This document shows, piece by piece, positions 15,994-21,742 of a stretch of 64,000 nucleotides of DNA. Under the pieces are notes generated by a model that was not told where the DNA came from, made no database searches, and was given only the letters and a program-made list of their open reading frames with translations. This DNA is from SIG701 sp045577175 (lineage in GTDB: Bacteria > Bacillota > Clostridia > Oscillospirales > CAG-272). The DNA lies in the NCBI GenBank assembly GCA_045577175.1, contig JAZNHT010000011.1:1-64000 (forward strand). Reading direction: 5' to 3'. Made by a program: the position numbers and the translations under genes. Position 1 is the stretch's first letter; each line of letters opens with the position of its first letter.

Positions 15994-16758
15994 TTATTTT
16001 GTAATAACTGTTTCCTGCATATGGAATACAACTTCCCCGCCCGTTCCGACAAGCGTGACGTGTTTCTCATCTGCCGTGATCTTGATCTCTCGCGCACCGC
16101 CTACCGTTTCGGCAGCCTTTTTGTAGTCTTGAACGATACGCATGATCCTATCCGCAAGCGTGTTTTCCGACATCGTTTGTTTACCGTAGGGGGCGACGTC
16201 CTCGACGCCCCGTTTTTGTTTTGTCTCCACCTTCTCCTCTGCCTCGATCTCTGCCGCGATCTTCTTTCCCTCCGCGCGGAGCTTCTTCAGCTTCGCCGCG
16301 ATCGCCGGAACGCTCCTCCCCATCTCCGCCGCAATGTGCCTCGCATCCATGCCCTGCTTCCACCGCTCAAGCATAAACGCCACCTCATCGCTTGTCCACT
16401 CTCTTCCGTTCATTTCTTTTTCCTTTCTTTTCAAATTAAATATCCTCTGCCTGACCGCCGCTGCGGTCCTCTCCATCTCCACAGCAATCTCCGCGTATGA
16501 CTTTCCCTCTCCATGAAGTACCATCAGTCTCTCGTCATCCGCCGCTTTCCAATGCTTCTTTTCTTTCTCCCTCTCCGGCGGCTTTTTCTTTCTCTCAACC
16601 TCGCACCCGTGCGCGATCAGTATATCCTCAATCACACGCCTCGGTACCGCGTTCAACTCAGAGAGAATCTCCACCTGTGCATTTCTGTTCTTCGCATCTC
16701 TCCACGAGGCAACGATCTGCTCATCCCGCATCCACGGATTGTACTGCCCTCTCGCCAT
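15994..16758 (-). CDS. DNA-binding protein with two Myb/SANT-like HTH domains
   Basis: 254 aa from ATG 16758 (MARGQYNPWMRDEQIVASWR). After a basic N-terminus there are two tandem helix-turn-helix units: KHWKAADDERLMVLHGEGKS then YAEIAVEMERTAAAVRQRI (about 68-107), and REWTSDEVAFMLERWKQGMD then ARHIAAEMGRSVPAIAAKLKK (about 118-160). This is the SANT/GcrA-like architecture seen in phage regulators. Residues 183-191 (RGVEDVAPY) come from a REP-like insertion. The C-terminal 60 residues form a helix and a small beta unit. It probably regulates early phage transcription. It overlaps the preceding gene by 38 bases. Confidence 0.65.
   Translation of the reverse strand: MARGQYNPWMRDEQIVASWRDAKNRNAQVEILSELNAVPRRVIEDILIAHGCEVERKKKPPEREKEKKHWKAADDERLMVLHGEGKSYAEIAVEMERTAAAVRQRIFNLKRKEKEMNGREWTSDEVAFMLERWKQGMDARHIAAEMGRSVPAIAAKLKKLRAEGKKIAAEIEAEEKVETKQKRGVEDVAPYGKQTMSENTLADRIMRIVQDYKKAAETVGGAREIKITADEKHVTLVGTGGEVVFHMQETVITK
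16186..16212. repeat. REP-like palindromic repeat inside a gene, copy 5
   Basis: GTAGGGGGCGACGTCCTCGA then CGCCCCG, a short palindrome of the same GTAGGGG family, read in frame within the SANT-domain gene. Confidence 0.7.
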
Positions 16759-16963
16759 GTTTCTCATACTCCGTGACCGGGATCTTCTCCACACAGGATA
16801 GCTCCTGAAACGCCGCATATTTCTCCGGGTACTTCTTGAAATATGCCGTCAGCGCCGCCGATAGCCTCGCAGAAATCGTCGCTTGGTATTCCGCAGGCAG
16901 CTTATCCACCTGCTCCCCGTTGTAAAAAAGCCGAAACCCGATCTCCTTGCCTTTCCCTGCCAC
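16721..16963 (-). CDS. hypothetical phage early protein
   Basis: 80 aa from a GTG at 16963 with AAAGGAG eight bases upstream; the longer frame to 17056 has no ribosome site. The sequence GKGKEIGFRLFYNGEQVDKL then PAEYQATISARLSAALTAYF is mixed alpha/beta and mildly basic. No recognised domain. Probably co-transcribed with the SANT-domain gene it overlaps. Confidence 0.55.
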   Translation of the reverse strand: MAGKGKEIGFRLFYNGEQVDKLPAEYQATISARLSAALTAYFKKYPEKYAAFQELSCVEKIPVTEYEKHGERAVQSVDAG

Positions 16964-17138
16964 ATCATCCACTCCTTTCTCAGTAATTCCATGATATGTA
17001 CCTTGCTTGTACCGTGTTACAGCACATTTTCCCATAACACCTTGCATTTTTCTCAATACTGTGATATAATAATTTTACTGCAATATCCATGAGGCAAGAG
17101 TCATCACCTCTTCTCCTCAACCGACTCTCGAAAGTACG

Positions 17139-17372
17139 TCACCCGCTCCTACGGGAACCCCCAAAGCTCTCTCCATTCGCTTCGGGGAACCCCTGCACGG
17201 GTGTACCGAAAACGAGAGTCTCTTTTTGTTCGTACTCATCCTCGCACATTGCCTGCTCAAGCAGCACCATCACGTTGAGTAACCTCTCTGTCAATTTCTC
17301 GCCCGAAAAAGCCGTCATCCCTTCGATAATCCCATAAGCCCGCTGTATCCGCTCTCTGGCTCCTGCTGTCAT
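17139..17372 (-). CDS. small helical early protein, C-terminus altered by repeat
   Basis: 77 aa from ATG 17372, with AAAGGTGGTGAGAAAA upstream. Residues 1-50 (MTAGARERIQRAYGIIEGMT, RLLNVMVLLEQAMCEDE) are helical and similar to the product of the gene at 18118-18408, including the shared VLLEQ. From about residue 60 the reading frame passes through the 45-bp repeat (17152-17196), giving an artificial-looking tail (QGFPEANGESFGGSRRSG). The natural end may therefore have been lost. Function unknown. Confidence 0.55.
   Translation of the reverse strand: MTAGARERIQRAYGIIEGMTAFSGEKLTERLLNVMVLLEQAMCEDEYEQKETLVFGTPVQGFPEANGESFGGSRRSG
17152..17196. repeat. 45-bp direct repeat, copy B
   Basis: Identical to 15552-15596. 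It lies across the 3' end of the 77-aa gene and is read there in a different frame from copy A. Confidence 0.85.
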
Positions 17373-17403
17373 TTTTCTCACCACCTTTCCACTCTCGTTT
17401 ACA

Positions 17404-17565
17404 TCACCAAGGAAAAAATAAAGCAAATACCGCCGCAAGACATAGTAATTCCCAAACAGCGATCAGAGCTGCTGTCTTTTTGTCATCTGCATACTCGTGA
17501 AACGCCCATATTACCACACCAACCGCAAGCACACTCGAAACCAAACACATAATTGTGTTAAACAT
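17404..17565 (-). CDS. 53-aa small membrane protein
   Basis: ATG 17565 with GAGGAAAGT upstream. It encodes MFNTIMCLVSSVLAVGVVIW, a short polar loop (HEYADDKKTA) and a second hydrophobic stretch ending in LFFPW. This is a two-helix hairpin membrane protein. Its size fits a phage accessory or holin-like protein, but its early position and lack of a lysin neighbour argue against a holin. Function unknown. Confidence 0.6.
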   Translation of the reverse strand: MFNTIMCLVSSVLAVGVVIWAFHEYADDKKTAALIAVWELLCLAAVFALFFPW

Positions 17566-17618
17566 ACTTTCCTCTCACCTCCCCTCTCCCGCTTATGCGG
17601 GATTTTTGTCGAACTATC

Positions 17619-17647
17619 TTGTCTGACCTTTGTTTTCGTGGTATAAT
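17619..17647 (+). promoter_or_regulatory. promoter for the 28-aa peptide gene
   Basis: TTGTCT (17619-17624), 17-base spacer, TATAAT (17642-17647). It points against the surrounding early operon. A start site near 17654 would leave a leader of about 34 bases. Confidence 0.75.
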
Positions 17648-17687
17648 GGATTTACCTGCACGGTAGGCAGAAGTAGGAGATGCCTCT

Positions 17688-17774
17688 ATGTCAGAACTGA
17701 TTGCAATTCTTTCCCTTGTGGTTGCTGTAGTCGCCCTCGTATACGACATCTACCGCGATCACACAAACGAGTAA
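17688..17774 (+). CDS. 28-aa single-pass membrane peptide (type I toxin-like)
   Basis: The peptide starts MSELIAILSLVVAVVALVYD and ends with the charged tail IYRDHTNE. It has its own sigma-A promoter and the ribosome site GTAGGAGATGCC. A single hydrophobic helix with a charged C-terminus is the design of TxpA/Fst-like type I toxins and of phage holin-like peptides. It lies alone on the plus strand between two minus-strand early genes, with a long 3' region containing inverted arms TTTTCAGCACG (17801-17811) and CGTGCTGAGAA. Toxicity is inference; a regulator peptide is also possible. Confidence 0.55.
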   Translation: MSELIAILSLVVAVVALVYDIYRDHTNE

Positions 17775-17891
17775 CCCGCACATAGCCGCGCCCTTTTGAA
17801 GTTTTCAGCACGCGAGTTGAGACACGGACTTGCCACCCGCCGTGAAAATAGCCTATGTTTGGTGTAACGTGCTGAGAATTTCATTTTGCAC

Positions 17892-18044
17892 TTGACACAC
17901 GTTTTGCGGTATGTTATAATGTTCTTGCGATTAGTTCACATGTGGAGACATCCTACTGTCCCATATGCCATTTGGATAGATACGGCTAAATCTGTCCACC
18001 CTCTTCGCCGGCACCCTCGTCCACCCGAGGGTGCTGCTCTTTTT
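17892..18044 (+). ncRNA. probable ncRNA with promoter and terminator
   Basis: The promoter is TTGACA (17892-17897), a 17-base spacer and TATAAT (17915-17920). The terminator is GCACCCTCG...CGAGGGTGC followed by TGCTCTTTTTT (18011-18045). The predicted transcript runs from about 17927 to 18044, roughly 118 nt. The only short frame inside is a GTG-started 15-codon one with CPICH, without a ribosome site. Together with the peptide gene it fills the 550-base gap in the minus-strand operon. Confidence 0.6.
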
Positions 18045-18072
18045 TATCTTCCATCCTACTTACCTCCTTCCA

Positions 18073-18107
18073 ACCATCCCGCCTTACGCGGGATTTTCTT
18101 TTTGCTC
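18073..18107 (+). terminator. hairpin terminator, duplicated sequence
   Basis: CCCGCCTTACGCGGG followed by ATTTTCTTTTT. Nearly identical over 34 bases to 19492-19525, and similar to a shorter copy at 17588-17607. No separate plus-strand gene ends here, so it may back up the ncRNA terminator. Confidence 0.6.
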
Positions 18108-18117
18108 GACTTCATCT

Positions 18118-18408
18118 TCAAAGAACTTCTGCCAGTCGAATCCCAACACCGCCCGCAAGAAGGACTTTATACGCGCCACCTCTCTTCCGTTTATACTCGG
18201 GCATAACCTTCCTTATAAGGTCTAAAGCTACGCTTAACTTCTCTGTCAGTATATCGTCATCTTCATCGAATTGAACCTGTTCGAGAAGTACGCGAATATT
18301 CCCGAGTTTTTCGAGAAACATATCATCTGCAGAAACGGCCATCAGGTCTATCATGTCCAGTGATTCCTGAAGGCTATCTCTAAGAGCAGCTTTTTCTTTC
18401 CTGGTCAT
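18118..18408 (-). CDS. small helical early protein
   Basis: 96 aa from ATG 18408 with GAGGAGGTGAGAAAA upstream. It is helical and acidic in the middle (MTRKEKAALRDSLQESLDMI, IRVLLEQVQFDEDDDILTEK). It resembles the 77-aa protein at 17139-17372 in length of the N-terminal part, the VLLEQ motif and the following acidic patch, so the two look like diverged duplicates. It is the first gene of the leftward early operon. The C-terminus is basic (PEYKRKRGGAYK). Function unknown. Confidence 0.55.
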   Translation of the reverse strand: MTRKEKAALRDSLQESLDMIDLMAVSADDMFLEKLGNIRVLLEQVQFDEDDDILTEKLSVALDLIRKVMPEYKRKRGGAYKVLLAGGVGIRLAEVL

Positions 18409-18449
18409 TTTTCTCACCTCCTCGCAAGACAGTTATTTCTGAAAAACTA

Positions 18450-18493
18450 TTGCAAACTCCCCTCGTTTGTGGTAAATTATTACTGAAACGAGG
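18450..18493 (+). promoter_or_regulatory. promoter and operator-like dyad of the four-HTH regulator
   Basis: TTGCAA (18450-18455), 17-base spacer, TAAATT (18473-18478). CCTCGTTT (18461-18468) and AAACGAGG (18486-18493) form an inverted repeat spanning the -10 box; its right arm includes the ribosome site. It is a good candidate autoregulatory operator. Confidence 0.65.
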
Positions 18494-18503
18494 TGAACCT
18501 TAC

Positions 18504-19484
18504 ATGATTGCCAAACGTATAAAAGAATTGCGAAAATTGACCGGTATATCTCAACAGAAACTTGCTACCGATTTAGGACTTACTCAAGCTTCCGTGGGCA
18601 ACTGGGAAAATGGCACCCGTTATCCTAAAACCGAAACGTTAAAAGCCATTGCAAATTATTTTGACGTTTCCATTGACTATCTCCTTGGTACATCCACCGA
18701 CGCATTACTGACTCTTTCCCATAAAGTCCCACTTCACATAAAAGAACTACGTACCAAGCACGGCATCACAGCCAAACAACTGGGCGAAATCATCGGTGTA
18801 GCAGAAAGCACAATCTCTCTGTACGAAACCGGGAAGCGTTACCCCAATTATTCCACACTGATGAAGATTGCCGATCACTTCAACGTAACCGTTGATTATA
18901 TTCTCGGTAGAGACAGCATTATTCCCGATGCAAATTCCCGTACAGCTCCGCAGTTTTCCACATTGCTAAAAGAATTGCGCACCGCACAAGGGAAAAAGCA
19001 ACGAGAAATCGCTGAACAGCTCGGAATCGATCGCACGACGTACGGTAAATATGAAACAGGCGTAAGCGAGCCCGATTTTAAGATAACTCTGAAAATCGCA
19101 GACTATTTTAACGTCTCCGTTGACTACCTCCTTGGACGCAAGAAATCCCCTCAAGATGAATCCGTCATTACTCCCTCTCCTTTTCCTGATAATCTCAAAA
19201 AACTGCGCACCGCGCGTCAGCTTACCCAAACTGCACTCGCCGAACAACTCGGTGTCAGCCGTTCCACAGTTGCCATGTGGGAATCCGGCGAGAGTGAACC
19301 GAACATCGAAACCATCCTTTTCCTGTGCCAACTGCTCAACACAACACCGTCTGCCCTACTTGATGTTGACAACACACCCGCCAACTTAACCGCCACCGAT
19401 CAGAAACTGCTTGATGCGTACCACGCCGCTGATCCCGACATTCGCTTCGCCGTCGATCTGATCCTCAAAAAGCACGGTAAGTAA
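18504..19484 (+). CDS. regulator with four tandem XRE (Cro/CI) HTH domains
   Basis: 326 aa from ATG 18504, eight bases after GAGGTG; the longer frame from 18450 lies in the promoter. Four complete XRE domains follow each other: about 1-62 (RIKELRKLTGISQQKLATDL), 76-135 (HIKELRTKHGITAKQLGEII), 151-211 (LLKELRTAQGKKQREIAEQL) and 228-287 (NLKKLRTARQLTQTALAEQL). Each has the typical G(I/V)...WE/YE-G...P motif and the closing (F)(N/D)V(S/T)(V/I)DYLLG. A short C-terminal tail (TDQKLLDAYHAADPDIRFAV) resembles that of single-domain phage repressors. Normal CI-like proteins have one such domain. It probably governs lysogeny; one chain could occupy several operator half-sites. Confidence 0.85.
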   Translation: MIAKRIKELRKLTGISQQKLATDLGLTQASVGNWENGTRYPKTETLKAIANYFDVSIDYLLGTSTDALLTLSHKVPLHIKELRTKHGITAKQLGEIIGVAESTISLYETGKRYPNYSTLMKIADHFNVTVDYILGRDSIIPDANSRTAPQFSTLLKELRTAQGKKQREIAEQLGIDRTTYGKYETGVSEPDFKITLKIADYFNVSVDYLLGRKKSPQDESVITPSPFPDNLKKLRTARQLTQTALAEQLGVSRSTVAMWESGESEPNIETILFLCQLLNTTPSALLDVDNTPANLTATDQKLLDAYHAADPDIRFAVDLILKKHGK

Positions 19485-19491
19485 TTTTAAC

Positions 19492-19525
19492 ACCATCCCG
19501 CTCACGCGGGATTTTCTTTTTGCTC
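19492..19525 (+). terminator. terminator after the four-HTH regulator
   Basis: CCCGCTCACGCGGG followed by ATTTTCTTTTT, eight bases past the stop codon. It overlaps the end of the convergent XRE gene. Confidence 0.8.
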
Positions 19526-19720
19526 ATTCGGACGAAGCAGCTCATCCACCGTACAGCCGAGCGCCCGTGCTATCTCTCCCGCTACCGCAACCGATGGTGT
19601 ACGGATCCCCTTCTCCACCTGACACAGCATCGCCTGAGTCACGCCAACCTCTCGCGCAAGTGATTCCTGCTTCAGTCCTTGTCTCTCTCGACAGCTGCGA
19701 ACGTTTTCACCAAAAGACAT
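19502..19720 (-). CDS. XRE-family regulator (Cro/CI-like)
   Basis: 72 aa, a single XRE helix-turn-helix (FGENVRSCRERQGLKQESLA then REVGVTQAMLCQVEKGIRTP) with a short tail. The start at 19720 is preceded by GAGGAGGGATTCGA. It is transcribed away from the 119-aa XRE gene, the two sharing an intergenic control region with two divergent promoters. The arrangement resembles a CI/Cro switch. Which of the two keeps lysogeny cannot be told from sequence. Confidence 0.8.
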   Translation of the reverse strand: MSFGENVRSCRERQGLKQESLAREVGVTQAMLCQVEKGIRTPSVAVAGEIARALGCTVDELLRPNEQKENPA

Positions 19721-19747
19721 TCGAATCCCTCCTCTTTCTTTTTTGCA

Positions 19748-19845
19748 TTGACATTTTCTATTGGTTGTGCTAAAATGATGGTGTAAGTTTTAGCACGGTT
19801 ATATAATATCACTATTTTTAGCGATTGTCAACACACAAATCGCTC
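19748..19845. promoter_or_regulatory. divergent lysogeny-switch promoters and operators
   Basis: Plus-strand promoter TTGACA (19748-19753) and TAAAAT (19771-19776). Minus-strand promoter TTGACA (19826-19831 on the complement) and TATTAT (19803-19808). Both spacers are 17 bases. Operator-like repeats are GTGCTAAAA...TTTTAGCAC at 19767-19796 and AGCGATT...AATCGCT at about 19820-19845. The shared GCTAAAA/GCGAT arms overlap both promoters. Confidence 0.75.
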
Positions 19846-19876
19846 ATTTTAATGATTTTGGAGGTTTGCACAAATT

Positions 19877-20236
19877 ATGGAGATTTTTTTGTACAAATCG
19901 TCCGACGTCGCAGAGCGTATCAAGAATCTCGCAAAAGTGCGCGGTGTAATTATTAAGGATATGCTTTCTGACCTCACACTCGGCACCAACACACTGTCTA
20001 ATATGCGACACGGCAGGATGTTATCCTCCGACAGTCTGGCAAGAATCGCCGATTACTTTGGCGTCTCCGTGGACTACCTCCTCGGTCGAGAGCCCGAAAA
20101 AACAGAACAGCCCATCGTCACCGATGAGCTGTCTGCCGAGAAACAGGCTCTTATTGATTTTGCCCTTTCCGTTCCCGAGGAGAAGGCGAAGCAGGTTCTT
20201 CGAGTTCTGAAAGCAATCGTGGAAAGTGACGAATAA
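19877..20236 (+). CDS. XRE-family phage repressor-like protein
   Basis: 119 aa. An N-terminal XRE domain (IKNLAKVRGVIIKDMLSDLT, ADYFGVSVDYLLGRE) is followed by a linker and a helical tail (SAEKQALIDFALSVPEEKAK). GGAGG lies 12 bases before the ATG, a long but usable distance. It diverges from the 72-aa XRE gene and is repressed or activated through the shared operators. Its last 86 bases overlap a convergent 49-aa gene. Likely the second partner of the lysogeny switch. Confidence 0.75.
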   Translation: MEIFLYKSSDVAERIKNLAKVRGVIIKDMLSDLTLGTNTLSNMRHGRMLSSDSLARIADYFGVSVDYLLGREPEKTEQPIVTDELSAEKQALIDFALSVPEEKAKQVLRVLKAIVESDE

Positions 20237-20300
20237 CCTTCTCCACCTGCGCAGGCGTCAGATTCAATATGTACTCCAGCAGTTCTTGTTTCGCACTCAT
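20151..20300 (-). CDS. 49-aa phage protein convergent with the repressor
   Basis: ATG 20300 with GAAAGGAGAAAAGAG upstream. It encodes MSAKQELLEYILNLTPAQVE then KVIRHFPRLLSELEEP. Small proteins of this pattern (a LTPEQxxKxI helix pair) are common next to repressors in gut Clostridia phages. A possible promoter with TATAAT lies about 50 bases upstream. The 3' part overlaps the repressor gene by 86 bases on the opposite strand, so the transcripts are mutually antisense. Function unknown. Confidence 0.65.
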   Translation of the reverse strand: MSAKQELLEYILNLTPAQVEKVIRHFPRLLSELEEPASPSPRERKGQNQ

Positions 20301-20459
20301 CTCTTTTCTCCTTTCAGACGGCGCACTAAGCCGTCCCTTGCTATCTCCATTATATCGAAAAGAAAAATCGAATTTTGTAGAAGTAAGGAAGCATTTGGAA
20401 ATAATTTAAGTTTTTTATAAAAATTTTGGGAATTATCTCCCGAACAACGAGGTCACGTT

Positions 20460-21470
20460 ATGGGCGGTCTGATTGCGGCAGGCATTTGTGCCGCCATTTT
20501 CTTTCTTTTGGTGATACTATATTTACGTCACACAAACGCCTTGCTGACCACCGAAAACAAATGGCTGACCATTCAAATGGGTATTAAAGATGCTCGTATA
20601 GAAGAACTGGAAGGCGAAAAGCAGCCACCCGAAGAAGAACCTCGCAAAAGGAAACACGACCCGTTCGCACAGCTTTTGCATGAAGAACGACTCAAAGAAG
20701 TCATGCGCCTCAGAGACCGCTGTCTGACCCTGCAAACACAGTGCGATAACCTCCAAAAAAGATTAGCGCAATATTCTAACGCCCGCTTTGACCGTGATTC
20801 CTACCGCGATGAGTTTCATAAACTCCAGCATGACTACGCCACCCTCTCCGAAAATCACACACGCATCCTTAAATCCCTCTCCTTTACCCTCCCAGCTTTC
20901 GATTGGCAGGATCGGGACGACGTATCCCGACTGTATAACGCCCTCCGCGATAATCTCGAAGCAGAATGTAAAGACATCACAGCAACATTCGAATCCCGTT
21001 CTCCCAGAAGTAACGGCGACCGCTACAAAACCTCCCTCATTGATTGCGATTGCTACGATTTCCGACACAGAGCCGGAAACAAGAAACCCTGTAAGCATAT
21101 GTTCGCCCTCGCTCTCCGCATGAACGCCGAGCTCTCCCCACTCAAGGGCGTTGACCGTCAGATGATTCTCGAATATACAGACCTCAAATCCGCTGTAGTT
21201 AAAGAGAAACGGGAAATAAAGAAAATCGTCTCCACGACCTCCCAGCGATCCCCGTGGCTCGCCAAACGTATCGCAGAGTATTACGACCAAATCGACCGCG
21301 AACGGATCGCCTCCATCCCGCGTTCCACCAAAAAGGAGGAGCTCGACCGCCTCCGCCGCGAAAAGAAACAACTTCTCATCGAACGCAACGAGCTGCAAAG
21401 CCAGCTCGATTATCTGATACAGACCTTTCCTGAAATCCGCATCAGTATGTCCGAACCACCGAATATATAA
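20460..21470 (+). CDS. membrane-anchored coiled-coil protein with SWIM zinc finger
   Basis: 336 aa. An N-terminal transmembrane helix (LIAAGICAAIFFLLVILYL, 4-22) is followed by coiled coil (about 28-140). A SWIM-type zinc finger has C196-x-C198 and C211-x-H213 (DCDCYDFRHRAG, CKHMFAL). A second basic coiled coil (250-325) ends the protein. SWIM domains usually bind nucleic acid or proteins. Encoded between the lysogeny switch and the integrase, a position typical for phage cargo genes such as superinfection exclusion or defence. The ribosome site is GAGGTCACGTT. No enzymatic domain is seen. Confidence 0.7.
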   Translation: MGGLIAAGICAAIFFLLVILYLRHTNALLTTENKWLTIQMGIKDARIEELEGEKQPPEEEPRKRKHDPFAQLLHEERLKEVMRLRDRCLTLQTQCDNLQKRLAQYSNARFDRDSYRDEFHKLQHDYATLSENHTRILKSLSFTLPAFDWQDRDDVSRLYNALRDNLEAECKDITATFESRSPRSNGDRYKTSLIDCDCYDFRHRAGNKKPCKHMFALALRMNAELSPLKGVDRQMILEYTDLKSAVVKEKREIKKIVSTTSQRSPWLAKRIAEYYDQIDRERIASIPRSTKKEELDRLRREKKQLLIERNELQSQLDYLIQTFPEIRISMSEPPNI

Positions 21471-21526
21471 TTCTATAGTCAATTTGAATAACAAATTCTG
21501 AACATTCATAGAAAGGGGTTGCAAAA

Positions 21527-21730
21527 ATGAAAATCTTAATTTATCTTGCTTGCATGACCGTCTACGCAGTAATTATGGCTCTTTTGAATTATGCAGGAGT
21601 TATGCTTGGTGGCATTCCGACTGCAATTCTTGCTGCAGTAACTGTTTTCGTCCCCGCACCTGCCCTTTGTAAAGTTTGGGATAACCACAAGAAAAGCAAG
21701 ATGACAGATGAAACAACGAAAAATTCGTAA
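21527..21730 (+). CDS. small membrane protein (67 aa)
   Basis: Two hydrophobic segments, IYLACMTVYAVIMALLNYAG and GGIPTAILAAVTVFVPAPAL, then a basic-polar tail (CKVWDNHKKSKMTDETTK). The ribosome site is GAAAGGGGTTG. It is probably co-transcribed with the integrase 12 bases downstream. Function unknown; similar two-helix proteins are common in Clostridia. Confidence 0.65.
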   Translation: MKILIYLACMTVYAVIMALLNYAGVMLGGIPTAILAAVTVFVPAPALCKVWDNHKKSKMTDETTKNS

Positions 21731-21742
21731 AGGAGGCTACTC

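Noticed and set aside
17933..17985. Short protein with CPICH motif inside the predicted ncRNA
   Set aside because: A 15-codon frame starting at GTG without a Shine-Dalgarno sequence. The promoter-terminator unit is better explained as an RNA.
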